From contig JADJLA010000009.1 of the NCBI GenBank assembly GCA_016705695.1, positions 80,620 through 144,619 of the forward strand: 64,000 bases of DNA. Direction: 5' to 3'. The position numbers and the translations under genes were made by a program. The DNA comes from Sphingobacteriaceae bacterium. GTDB lineage: Bacteria; Bacteroidota; Bacteroidia; B-17B0; Aurantibacillaceae. The notes beneath the pieces are model-generated. The model worked only from the letters and a program-made list of their open reading frames with translations, searched no databases and had not been told where the DNA came from. Below, piece by piece: positions 16,741-25,025 of this stretch (its first letter is position 1; every line of letters begins with the position of its first letter).

Positions 16741-17973
16741 GAAAACTGTTTTTAGTTCCTTTATATCATCTTTTACATTAAACAAACTGGAGAAAGGAAC
16801 GCCGGTAATTTTAAGGAATACAATTGTTGAAGCCACAAACGTGATGAAGTAAGCAATATTTGTAGTGATGGCAGCACCTGCAATACCATGTTTGGAAATT
16901 AATATTGGTGCGAGGATCAAAGTAGTTGCAAAACCAAAGAAATTATAAAAGCTCACCATTTTTATATTTCCAATACCTGAAAAATAATGACTAATGATAC
17001 CTGAGAAGCTTAAGAAGATAATGCCAGGAGAAAGCATGAGCATTATAGATTTACTTTGAACAAAGGTATCGCCCAATAAAAAAGTAAACATCTGTACGGG
17101 TAAAAAATAAATTACAACAACAGCCAATACGCTTACTAAAAAACAAAGCTTGGCAAATATTAATGTGAGCTTAATACTATTGTCTGTTTTTCCTAAAATA
17201 GCCACTCGCGAAAGTAGAATAGGGGTTACGGAGTTTGTAATGATCAATACTGCTTCTATAAGTGATGAGGCTGTTGAATACAAACCAACGTCGGGTTTGG
17301 TTTCTAAGAGATAATAACTCAATCGTCCGCTTAATATATACATTAATACACCTGCTTGGCAATATAAACCGTTCTTTAATATCGCTCCTAAAGCGAATTC
17401 GTTCTTTGTATCAGGTTTTAAAATGTAAACCAACACAAAGTATGAAGAGATGATAAACGAAAGCGCAAATGAGATGATAAGCGGCCAGATATAAGAATCA
17501 AGCGTGAAATTGCCGAAGAAATTGGTGAAAATAAAAATACTCACCAATAGTGCAACGGGCTGGAAGATGCTAAGAAAATTATACATCTTGTAATATTCCT
17601 TTGCTAATATCACCACGCAGTTGAATGTATTTAAAATAATAATGATTGAAGAAACAAACAACAGCCACGCGTATTCAGATGGCTGCTTGTGAAGTAAAAC
17701 TAAAATAAGGTTTGTGCCAATGCTTGAGATGAGCGTAAATAACATGCCGTTCAAATAAATTTTATTGACATTGAACTTAGCGATGAAATGAACAAGGCTA
17801 TAACCGGTGTAGATCTCATTGATCATTTGAATGATGGCAAGATTAAGCATGATCAAGCCTATTTCTCCACGCGTAGAGATCCCCAAATATTTTGCTGTAA
17901 CAATAAGGATCAAAAAGTTAACTACAGCAACACTTCCTTTGGTAAATAAACTTTGTATGACCTTTTTTAGCAT
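16729..17973 (-). CDS. Wzx-type polysaccharide flippase (MATE/MOP superfamily)
   Basis: 414 residues, about twelve membrane helices. It has the N-terminal VIQSLFTKGSVAVVNFLILI and TAKYLGISTRGEIGLIMLNLAI typical of O-antigen/teichoic acid flippases, and PTSS-like GVLMYILSGRLSYYLLETK in the middle. It would move lipid-linked oligosaccharides across the inner membrane. No other polysaccharide cluster genes are adjacent, so it is an orphan in this window. The start at 17973 fits the family. Confidence 0.85.
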   Translation of the reverse strand: MLKKVIQSLFTKGSVAVVNFLILIVTAKYLGISTRGEIGLIMLNLAIIQMINEIYTGYSLVHFIAKFNVNKIYLNGMLFTLISSIGTNLILVLLHKQPSEYAWLLFVSSIIIILNTFNCVVILAKEYYKMYNFLSIFQPVALLVSIFIFTNFFGNFTLDSYIWPLIISFALSFIISSYFVLVYILKPDTKNEFALGAILKNGLYCQAGVLMYILSGRLSYYLLETKPDVGLYSTASSLIEAVLIITNSVTPILLSRVAILGKTDNSIKLTLIFAKLCFLVSVLAVVVIYFLPVQMFTFLLGDTFVQSKSIMLMLSPGIIFLSFSGIISHYFSGIGNIKMVSFYNFFGFATTLILAPILISKHGIAGAAITTNIAYFITFVASTIVFLKITGVPFSSLFNVKDDIKELKTVFSGD

Positions 17974-18073
17974 CTGAATTAGAAACTAAAATAAGTAAAA
18001 GATATTGTTTGAAAGGAGGTTTTTAGCAATGAATTTCACTAGTTATTACGAAACTTTGTGCCTTGGCGTCGGA

Positions 18074-18099
18074 GTTCATGGTGAGCTTGTCGAACCATG
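18074..18099. repeat. REP-like palindrome
   Basis: CATGGT (18077-18082) and ACCATG (18094-18099) flank GAGCTTGTCGA. Motifs of the form GTTC-x-TGGTGAGC-x-TGTCGAAC are widespread dispersed palindromes in many bacterial phyla; only one copy was noticed here. Confidence 0.6.
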
Positions 18100-18172
18100 G
18101 CTAAAAAATGATGATTGGATTGCTCGCTGTGCTCGCGATCCCCAGAGGAGTTGCTGCTTAACAATACTAAAT

Positions 18173-18190
18173 CCCCTGCGGGGCTTTTTT
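18173..18190 (+). terminator. Plus-strand terminator-like hairpin
   Basis: CCCC-TGC-GGGG followed by C and T6. No plus-strand gene obviously needs it; it forms one arm region of the larger inverted structure at 18160-18285. Confidence 0.5.
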
Positions 18191-18249
18191 AATTCAGCTC
18201 TTTCGCTTCTGAAAGATGAAAATATCTTTCAACGCTTCAGAGCTAAATT

Positions 18250-18273
18250 AAAAAAACCTTGCCAAAGGCAAGG
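18250..18273 (-). terminator. Intrinsic terminator downstream of tRNA-His
   Basis: On the minus strand CCTTGCC-TTT-GGCAAGG is followed by seven T residues; it starts about 15 bases after the tRNA 3' end. Confidence 0.8.
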
Positions 18274-18287
18274 TTTAGTATTGTTAG

Positions 18288-18362
18288 GGTAAATGATGGG
18301 ATTCGAACCCACGACCCTCGGTACCACAAACCGATGCTCTAACCAACTGAGCTACATCTACC
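18288..18362 (-). tRNA. tRNA-His (anticodon GTG)
   Basis: 75 bases fold into a complete cloverleaf. The anticodon loop TTGTGGT is closed by TCGGT/ACCGA, giving GTG. The T-loop is TTCGAAT. The extra 5' G opposite discriminator C73, unique to tRNA-His, is encoded. CCA is not encoded. A terminator follows at 18250-18273. Confidence 0.96.
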
Positions 18363-18460
18363 ATATTGCAGCAATCTGTTTAAAACGTTGCTACATTTTA
18401 AGAGCCCCAAAATTAGTGATTTTTTTGGATTCAGAGATAAATTTTAACCCGAATTATGTA

Positions 18461-19111
18461 TTATTTCTCGGTGGCATGCCTTAGGTATTCCAAAAAGGGA
18501 TACATGGCTTTAAAGGCCCCAAGCAGCTTTGCGGGATTCTCCAGGTCTTTGTCCTTTATTTTTGTACTTACAATAAAATGCTTGTGTTTTAAGAATTCCA
18601 AGTACTTATTATCTTTGTCAAACCCCTTAGGAACCGTTTTTAAAACATCCCAATCGTCCAATCCTTTGTAATAATTACTAAATGGCTTGCTCTTTAAGAT
18701 CTTCACGAATTTAGCGCCATTATAATCAATTTCTTGCCTTACAGCTTTAAGTAGATCGGGTTCCGGACCGTACAAACCGCCCGCCAAAAAACAGTTGTTA
18801 GGTTCAATATGAATATAATACCCCGCTATTACCGTTTTACGACCACCCGGATTAATACTTGCACACATATTGGTTTTGTACGGCGTTTTATCTTTGCTAA
18901 AGCGAACGTCTTTATAAATTCTAAAAATATAATCTTTGCCGGTAAGGTCTTTACTAATGCGCTTGTCGAATTTTACTAAGCCAGCTATCAATTTATCCAA
19001 CAACACTTCTGTTTCGGCTTTTGACGCAAGATACTTTTCTTTATTTGCCTCAAACCACTCTCTGTTATTGTTCTTTTTAAGTGTGCTTAAAAATTTTAGC
19101 GTCGATTGCAT
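18461..19111 (-). CDS. DUF2461 family protein
   Basis: 216 residues. It starts with the family block LKFLSTLKKNNNREWFEANK, then IFRIYKDVRFSKDKTPYKTN, GYYIHIEPNNCFLAGGLYGPEP and a tail with FIVSTKIKD. DUF2461 (TIGR02453) is conserved in bacteria and fungi with no established biochemical role. It begins 1 base after the AI-2E transporter gene ends, so the two are an operon. Confidence 0.92.
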   Translation of the reverse strand: MQSTLKFLSTLKKNNNREWFEANKEKYLASKAETEVLLDKLIAGLVKFDKRISKDLTGKDYIFRIYKDVRFSKDKTPYKTNMCASINPGGRKTVIAGYYIHIEPNNCFLAGGLYGPEPDLLKAVRQEIDYNGAKFVKILKSKPFSNYYKGLDDWDVLKTVPKGFDKDNKYLEFLKHKHFIVSTKIKDKDLENPAKLLGAFKAMYPFLEYLRHATEK

Positions 19112-19112
19112 T

Positions 19113-20201
19113 TTACTTATCGATTTTCTCAGTTAATTTTTTAAAGAATTTAAAACGAGAGAGGAATTCCTTTGCAACGATCCTGAAAATGGTATATACC
19201 GGTAGTGCTACGATCATTCCGACAATGCCACCAATAGTTGCCCCCATGAGCGTTACAATAAAAATTTCTAATGGATGCGCTTTTACTGAATTAGAAAAAA
19301 TAAACGGTTGAAAAATAAAACCGTCAATTAAATTGATGCTTAATAAGCCAAAGAATATTTTGGTAATAGTGCCCATAATAAGAACGTATTCGCCATGAGC
19401 AATGCAACCACTCACTCCTAAAAAAACCGCAACTATCATAGTGATCACCGATCCAATATAGGGCACCACATTTAGTATCCCTGCGGTAAATCCAATAATA
19501 AGTGCGTTATCAATTCCCATGATCCACATCAGCGAGCCTGCCAATGTTCCTACGATCAGCATATCAACAAATAAACCGGTAAAATATTTACTCAACATTT
19601 TTTTCGATGTATGTAAAATGTCTTGCATAGAATGCTCATAAGTACTAGGCGTAATAGTTAAAATGCTTTCTTTTAAGATGCGTTCGTCTTTTAAAAAGAA
19701 AAAGGTGATGAACAATACACATAAAGTACCGCCTAATATCGTACCTGTATAACTAAAAAGATTATTAACCACCCAGCTAACATTCGAAAAGTTAAGAAAA
19801 GAATCTAGTTGCGTAGAAAGAGCCATCTTGATATCATTTGTGCTTCCGAAGCTTTTGAGCGTATTATCCAATCCCGGAAACTGCGCCAGAATATTATGTA
19901 GTACATCGTAAAAATTCAAAGTAGATAAAAGATTTACTTGAGTAATAAGTGGTGGAACTATCATTTTAAATAATAATAACACTACCATTGCAATGGTAAA
20001 TAAAGTGAGCGCTGCACCAAGAGCGTCAGGAATTTGTTTACCCCTGATCTTGATGCTTTCCATTTTTTTGGTAATAGGCGATCCTATCAAAAAAAGGATC
20101 GATGAAATAAGCACATAGATAACAATATTGAAGAAAAGATAAGCTAATAGCAACAAAAGCACAACGCCTGCAATTCGCCATAAATAAAACCGTGTCTTCA
20201 T
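19113..20201 (-). CDS. AI-2E family transporter (PerM/TqsA-like)
   Basis: About 362 residues from ATG 20201 (an alternative ATG at 20219 adds MHTFIA). Eight membrane helices in the usual arrangement: N-terminal helices, a periplasmic segment around residues 85-150, then GLFVDMLIVGTLAGSLMWIMG, NALIIGFTAGILNVVPYIGS and TLMGATIGGIVGMIVALP, the family's conserved core. Members export autoinducer-2 or act as Na+/H+ antiporters; substrate is not deducible here. It is the first gene of a two-gene unit with the DUF2461 gene. Confidence 0.9.
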   Translation of the reverse strand: MKTRFYLWRIAGVVLLLLLAYLFFNIVIYVLISSILFLIGSPITKKMESIKIRGKQIPDALGAALTLFTIAMVVLLLFKMIVPPLITQVNLLSTLNFYDVLHNILAQFPGLDNTLKSFGSTNDIKMALSTQLDSFLNFSNVSWVVNNLFSYTGTILGGTLCVLFITFFFLKDERILKESILTITPSTYEHSMQDILHTSKKMLSKYFTGLFVDMLIVGTLAGSLMWIMGIDNALIIGFTAGILNVVPYIGSVITMIVAVFLGVSGCIAHGEYVLIMGTITKIFFGLLSINLIDGFIFQPFIFSNSVKAHPLEIFIVTLMGATIGGIVGMIVALPVYTIFRIVAKEFLSRFKFFKKLTEKIDK

Positions 20202-20304
20202 TGCAATAAAGGTATGCATTTTTACGAATTTACTACCTATTGATCATTACTTTATTGATGATCTGCTTAAGGATTTTCTAAATAATTAATCGTATTTTTA
20301 CTTA

Positions 20305-21588
20305 GTGAATTTTAAACGTTTTACATACCCCTTTTTGTTTGTTGGTTGTGTTCTTTTAACAGCAATTATCTCTTGTAGGTCTGTAAAGTCTTACAACTCA
20401 AAGCCTTTAAAGAACCAAGTATTTGCCAATGAGAAAGACCAAGTGGATGTCGATCTTAGGGTATATCACGTAAACGATAGTCTTACTCGCATTTACTACA
20501 AGATCAGTACCGATAATTTAATGTTCAAGAAAGTAGACACAAGTTCTAATTTTTACTCTAATTTGCTTGTTGGTTGCAAGGTTTTGCCAGAGATAAACAG
20601 CCGTGCTATTATTGATAGCGCTTCGGTTGGTATGTCGTTTAAATTTCCGGAATCCGGTAAAGATAAATTCGTGGAAGGCGTATTTAGTTTGAAAGTAAAA
20701 CCTACCAATTTTGCTTATGTGGATCTTTGGGTGATAGATAATTATAAGAACCTTAAACATTCCAATCCTGTTGTAATTAATAAAAGAAATAGGAATGTTG
20801 CGCAATATTATATGGTGTACGGTAATAACAAAGTTAACTACTCAAATAATTTTTACGCCGGAGATATTGTAAAGATAGAATCAAATGTAAATAAAGGGCA
20901 GATAATCTATGTGGATTGTTTCTTTAAAGAATTCGGACCTGCTTTACCTCCATTTTCAACTGCAAAAGCAGATGAATTCAAATACAAACCTGATAGCACT
21001 TTTACAATTAGACTTGAAAAAAGCGCTGAGCTAACAATGCCAACAAAAGGTTTTTATCATTTACGATCATTAAGCGCCGAACAAGATGGTTTATCCTTAT
21101 TTACATTTGAAAAAGCGTATCCCGGTGTTAGCGATATTGGCGAAATGATAAATTGCACGCGATATATCATGAACAAAATTGAGTTTGAGAATTGTAAAAA
21201 TGCATCCGACCAAAAATTATGTATTGATAATTTTTGGTTAACTATTGGCGGAAGCAACGAGCGCGCTAAGGAACTTTTGCGTAAGTATTACAATCGAGTA
21301 ACGGAAGCAAATAAAGCGTATACAAGCTATACCCAGGGTTGGAAAACTGATAGAGGTATGATCTATGTAAATTTTGGCGACCCAGTGAATTTATACAGAA
21401 GTAAAAATGAAGAGATTTGGATCTATGGTCCGGAGAACGATGCAAATTCGTTGAAGTTTATTTTTAAGAAAACAGAAAATCCTTTTAGTGATAACGATTA
21501 TATTTTGCAACGTTCTTATATTTATCAAGCGCCTTGGTTTGATTATGTTGATTTCTGGAGACAGGGTAGGATCAACCTTGATAAGTGA
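20305..21588 (+). CDS. GWxTD-domain lipoprotein
   Basis: 427 residues from a GTG start. The signal sequence ends in IISC, a lipobox at about residue 24. The body is beta-rich and the diagnostic GWxTD block is present near residue 345: TQGWKTDRGMIYVNFGDPVN, followed by WIYGPENDAN. GWxTD proteins are specific to Bacteroidota and related phyla; their function is unknown. A single transcription unit is likely, with the next gene about 110 bases downstream. Confidence 0.88.
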   Translation: MNFKRFTYPFLFVGCVLLTAIISCRSVKSYNSKPLKNQVFANEKDQVDVDLRVYHVNDSLTRIYYKISTDNLMFKKVDTSSNFYSNLLVGCKVLPEINSRAIIDSASVGMSFKFPESGKDKFVEGVFSLKVKPTNFAYVDLWVIDNYKNLKHSNPVVINKRNRNVAQYYMVYGNNKVNYSNNFYAGDIVKIESNVNKGQIIYVDCFFKEFGPALPPFSTAKADEFKYKPDSTFTIRLEKSAELTMPTKGFYHLRSLSAEQDGLSLFTFEKAYPGVSDIGEMINCTRYIMNKIEFENCKNASDQKLCIDNFWLTIGGSNERAKELLRKYYNRVTEANKAYTSYTQGWKTDRGMIYVNFGDPVNLYRSKNEEIWIYGPENDANSLKFIFKKTENPFSDNDYILQRSYIYQAPWFDYVDFWRQGRINLDK

Positions 21589-21695
21589 TTTTATAATAAT
21601 TTATCATAAAAAGAGCTAATAATCGGGCATGATAATTGCATAATTCTGTGATAAAATATATATTTACATCTAATATTATCTCAAAAAGCACACAC

Positions 21696-22295
21696 ATGAA
21701 AAAACTACTTTCATTACTATTTATCACCGCTGCAACTGTTGCTATAGCACAACCGGGTGGCAAAAAAGGAACTCCTAAAATGGCCCCAACACTTGAGCCT
21801 GGTTATTATGTTACCGCAAAAGGTGATACTGTAAAGGGAGAAATTCAAACTAATCCTGACAACGAGGGTGATCTATACAAGCAGATCAACTTTAAAGCTC
21901 CAGGCACACCAAAAGTAGTTGTTATCACTACCAAAAAAGCTAAAGCTTATGGTTTTGGAAACAATCATTTTATGTTATACTCTGCCGATGCTTCAAACGA
22001 GGTTTACATGCGTTATTTAGCTAAAGGCCGTTTGAATTTTATGGAAGTTAAGTATCCAACAACTTTTGCAGGCGCTGATATTATAGCAGCGAAATATTAT
22101 ATCCAAGACAGTAAAGCTGACGAAGAAAATAGAGAGTTAAGGGATATGAAAGAGCTAAATGAGAAATTCTATAAAAAAGAATTAAAACCATACATGAAAG
22201 ATCAGGCAATGATTTGGAGCGATATGGATAAGTTTGTATTTAAGCCCGAAGCTGTTGCAAATTCGGTACGTGAGTATAACCGTATGTACGAATAA
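21696..22295 (+). CDS. Secreted protein of unknown function
   Basis: About 199 residues from the ATG at 21696, which begins a signal peptide (MKKLLSLLFITAATVAIAQ); the longer frame back to 21636 is rejected. After a Gly/Lys-rich linker the mature part contains EPGYYVTAKGDTVKGEIQTN, a beta-rich segment resembling the GDTxxGxI units common in secreted Bacteroidota proteins, and a charged helical C-terminus. I do not recognise a named family. It is followed by a strong terminator. Confidence 0.7.
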   Translation: MKKLLSLLFITAATVAIAQPGGKKGTPKMAPTLEPGYYVTAKGDTVKGEIQTNPDNEGDLYKQINFKAPGTPKVVVITTKKAKAYGFGNNHFMLYSADASNEVYMRYLAKGRLNFMEVKYPTTFAGADIIAAKYYIQDSKADEENRELRDMKELNEKFYKKELKPYMKDQAMIWSDMDKFVFKPEAVANSVREYNRMYE

Positions 22296-22318
22296 CAAGG
22301 TTTGAAAAGTAAAAATTG

Positions 22319-22346
22319 AAAAGGAGGCTTTTAGGCCTCCTTTTTT
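22319..22346 (+). terminator. Intrinsic terminator
   Basis: Stem AAGGAGGC (22321-22328) / GCCTCCTT (22335-22342), 6-base loop, T8 run at 22341-22346 and on. Ends the secreted-protein transcript. Confidence 0.88.
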
Positions 22347-22506
22347 GCTTTAAGTACCTCACATCTATCCTGTTGAAGGGGGTTAATATTTATCAACACA
22401 GTGTCAATAATTGGGCGCCCTTGTTAAAAACTCTACCTGAGTTCATTTCCATATTCGGTTAACTTTACAAACAAGGAGTTTTAAAACAATTCCGCATAGA
22501 TCATTT

Positions 22507-23187
22507 ATGAATATTACGTACTACGGTCACTCTTGTTTTGGTGTTGAAGTAAAGGGTAAGAACTTATTGTTCGACCCATTTATTAGTCCTAATGAGCTCG
22601 CCAAAAATATTGATGTGAACAAAGTAGCAGCAGATTATATTTTGATCAGCCATGGGCACGAAGATCATATTGCCGATGCAGTGGCTATTGCAAAAAGAAC
22701 AAACGCCAAGGTTATTTGTAATTGGGAGATATACAATTGGTTAACTAAACAAGGAGTAGAGAATATCCATCCGATGAATTGTGGCGGAAAAGTGAAGTTG
22801 GATTTTGGTAATGTAAAGTGTGTTGTGGCTCAACATAGCAGCAGTTTACCCGATGGAAGTTACGGAGGAAATCCAATGGGTTTTGTGGTAGAAAGTACAG
22901 AAGGAAATTTTTATTATGCAGGAGACACCGCATTAACCTACGATATGAAATTGATAGGTGATTACAGGCAAATTGACTTCTCATTTTTACCTATTGGTGA
23001 TAATTTTACGATGGGAGCCGATAATGCCATTATTGCTTGCGATTTTATTCGTTGTAACGATATCATCGGAATGCATTATGATACATTTGGGTTCATTAAA
23101 ATAGATAAGAGTGAAGCAGTTTCTAAATTCGAAAGGGCAGGAAAAAAATTAACCCTAATGGAAATAGGAACACAATTAAAAAAGTAA
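22507..23187 (+). CDS. UPF0173 metal-dependent hydrolase (metallo-beta-lactamase fold)
   Basis: 226 residues, the family length. Metal-binding motifs: YYGHSCF at the N-terminus, SHGHEDH near residue 49, AQHSSSLPDG with a conserved His, YYAGDTALTYDM and a final GMHYDTFGF. UPF0173 enzymes are cytoplasmic MBL-fold hydrolases with unclear natural substrates. It lies 20 bases before parA and may be transcribed with it. Confidence 0.94.
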   Translation: MNITYYGHSCFGVEVKGKNLLFDPFISPNELAKNIDVNKVAADYILISHGHEDHIADAVAIAKRTNAKVICNWEIYNWLTKQGVENIHPMNCGGKVKLDFGNVKCVVAQHSSSLPDGSYGGNPMGFVVESTEGNFYYAGDTALTYDMKLIGDYRQIDFSFLPIGDNFTMGADNAIIACDFIRCNDIIGMHYDTFGFIKIDKSEAVSKFERAGKKLTLMEIGTQLKK

Positions 23188-23207
23188 ACAAAAAGAAACG
23201 ATATAAC

Positions 23208-24041
23208 ATGGGAAAAATAATTGCCATAGCAAACCAAAAAGGAGGCGTAGGAAAAACAACTTCTGCTATTAATTTAGCTGCCAGCCTTGCGGTGTTGGAA
23301 TATAAAACATTATTGATCGATGCCGATCCACAGTCAAACGCAACATCGGGTGTTGGCATAGATTCTGCAAATGTAAAGGCGGGATTGTACGAATGTATCA
23401 TTGATAGCATGCATCCAAAAGATGTAATCTTAAAAACAGATACACCTAACTTGTGGTTGCTGCCAACTAACGCCGACCTGGTTGGTGTTGAATTGGAATT
23501 AGTGAATCTTACCAATCGCGAGTTCATGATGAAAAAAGCGCTTGATAAAATTAAAGATAAATATGATTTTATCATTGTTGATTGTTGCCCGTCTTTGGGA
23601 TTAACAGTTATCAATTCTTTGTCGGCAGCCGACAGCGTAATTATTCCGGTACAGTGTGAGTATTTTGCATTAGAAGGAATGGGTAAACTTTTGCAAACCA
23701 TTAAAATTGTTCAAACACATTTAAACACAAGTTTGGATATTGAAGGCGTGTTGTTAACTATGTATGATGGGCGTTTACGCTTAGCTAATCAAGTGGTAGA
23801 AGAAGTAAAAACACATTTCCAAGATATGGTGTTTGATACGTTGATTCATCGCAATACAAAATTAGCAGAGGCACCAAGCTTTGGAAAAACCATTATCATG
23901 CACGATGTGGCAGGAAAAGGCGCTAACAGCTATTTAAATTTAGCGCGTGAAATACTACAACGCAATGGTATGACCAAAATAACCGACAAAAGTAGAACCA
24001 TAGCTGTAGGTGAGCAAGAAGAGTTAAGTGAAGATATTTAG
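23208..24041 (+). CDS. parA: Chromosome-partitioning ATPase ParA/Soj
   Basis: 277 residues. The deviant Walker A KGGVGKTTS is at residues 11-19, preceded by IIAIANQ; LLIDADPQSNATSGVGI and FIIVDCCPSLGLTVINSL are the A' and Walker B regions. With ParB it segregates the chromosome origin. The parB gene follows 45 bases later. No perfect parS palindrome was noticed nearby. Confidence 0.96.
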   Translation: MGKIIAIANQKGGVGKTTSAINLAASLAVLEYKTLLIDADPQSNATSGVGIDSANVKAGLYECIIDSMHPKDVILKTDTPNLWLLPTNADLVGVELELVNLTNREFMMKKALDKIKDKYDFIIVDCCPSLGLTVINSLSAADSVIIPVQCEYFALEGMGKLLQTIKIVQTHLNTSLDIEGVLLTMYDGRLRLANQVVEEVKTHFQDMVFDTLIHRNTKLAEAPSFGKTIIMHDVAGKGANSYLNLAREILQRNGMTKITDKSRTIAVGEQEELSEDI

Positions 24042-24086
24042 TAGATAAGTTTAAGTAGTAAGATATAAGAATTAAGAAGTTAAGAC

Positions 24087-24983
24087 ATGACGATGAGTAA
24101 GAAGCCAGCATTAGGAAGAGGATTAAGCGCCTTATTAGAGAACGCTAAAACAGATATTACAACAAAAAGAGTAGGAGAAGGCAGTCCAACGGTTAATTCG
24201 GTCTCTACTATTAAAATTGCTGATATTGAAACAAACCCATTTCAACCTCGCAGTAATTTTGAAGAAACAGCTTTACAAGAGCTTTCGGATAGCATTAAAC
24301 AACATGGCATTATTCAGCCAATAACAGTTCGTAAGTTAGGATATGATCGTTACCAGCTTATTTCCGGTGAGCGTCGTTTCCGTGCTTCGCAAATGGCAGG
24401 TTTGCGAGAAGTTCCGGTTTATATTCGCGTGGCCGATGATCAAGCGATGTTAGAAATGGCATTGGTTGAAAATATTCAGCGCGAGGATCTTGATCCGATT
24501 GAAGTTTCATTATCATACAAACGTTTAATTGACGAGTGTAATTTAACTCAAGAGCAGTTAAGCGAAAAAGTAGGGAAGCAAAGAAGTACTGTAACTAATT
24601 TCTTGCGCTTATTAAAATTACCTGCGCCAATTCAAAAAGCGTTGCGTGATCAGGAAATTACAATGGGTCACGCCAAAGCGTTGATCAATATTGATAATGA
24701 AGATCGTCAACTTGCCATTTTTGCTTTAGCATTAGAGCAAGAACTTTCGGTTCGTCAAATTGAAGAGCTTGCTCGCGGCGAAAAAATAAAATTAACTCCT
24801 AAGATCACACGTCACGAAAAGCCACTTACGATCGAGGATAAAGCAGTGGCAAAAAAATTGGATGCCATCTTTGCGAAGAATTATAGTTTTAAACGAGGGG
24901 CTAATGGTAAAGGAAAGCTTACGATATCGTTTGGCAATGATACAGAGTTAGCTCATGTGCTTTCGTACTTTGGAATAGAGTAG
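24087..24983 (+). CDS. parB: Chromosome-partitioning protein ParB/Spo0J
   Basis: 298 residues. N-terminal KKPALGRGLSALL, the CTP-binding/ParB box NPFQPRSNFEE and GERRFRASQMAG, the NIQREDLDPIE block and the helix-turn-helix EQLSEKVGKQRSTVTNFLRL. An N-terminal positive patch follows the usual layout. The start could also be the second ATG at 24093 (MSKK). It binds parS and clamps DNA, and is a functional partner of the upstream ParA. Confidence 0.96.
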   Translation: MTMSKKPALGRGLSALLENAKTDITTKRVGEGSPTVNSVSTIKIADIETNPFQPRSNFEETALQELSDSIKQHGIIQPITVRKLGYDRYQLISGERRFRASQMAGLREVPVYIRVADDQAMLEMALVENIQREDLDPIEVSLSYKRLIDECNLTQEQLSEKVGKQRSTVTNFLRLLKLPAPIQKALRDQEITMGHAKALINIDNEDRQLAIFALALEQELSVRQIEELARGEKIKLTPKITRHEKPLTIEDKAVAKKLDAIFAKNYSFKRGANGKGKLTISFGNDTELAHVLSYFGIE

Positions 24984-24990
24984 TTTTGGC

Positions 24991-25021
24991 TTTGCACGTT
25001 TCCTGAAATTTATTATATTTG
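24991..25021 (+). promoter_or_regulatory. Consensus Bacteroidota promoter, probably leaderless
   Basis: TTTG (24991-24994), 19-base spacer, TATATTTG (25014-25021). The -7 box ends 4 bases before the ATG at 25026, so transcription would begin at or after that codon; the in-frame ATG at 25029 is then the more likely first codon. Confidence 0.6.
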
Positions 25022-25025
25022 AAAT

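Larger units (their letters stand above)
17974..18287. other. Non-coding spacer made of repeat fragments and two hairpin terminators
   Basis: 314 bases between the flippase gene and tRNA-His. It holds a REP-like palindrome (18074-18099), a GC-richer stretch resembling dispersed bacterial repeats (about 18118-18150), and a large inverted structure (18160-18285) containing two terminator hairpins. The plus-strand open frame across it looks spurious, being built from these repeats and hairpins. Confidence 0.65.

Noticed and set aside
18005..18292. Plus-strand 95-codon open frame in the spacer before tRNA-His
   Set aside because: It is made of dispersed-repeat text (HGELVEPW from the palindrome), a terminator and a mirrored hairpin, and reads into the tRNA; not a protein-coding gene.
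18293..18484. Plus-strand frame MMGFEPTTLGTTNRCS over tRNA-His
   Set aside because: A familiar artefact: the translated complement of a tRNA gene.
23208..24983. parS site within or next to parAB
   Set aside because: The few CACGTG cores I saw in the window lack the TGTTTC/GAAACA or TGTTCC/GGAACA flanks; none lies in the parAB region.
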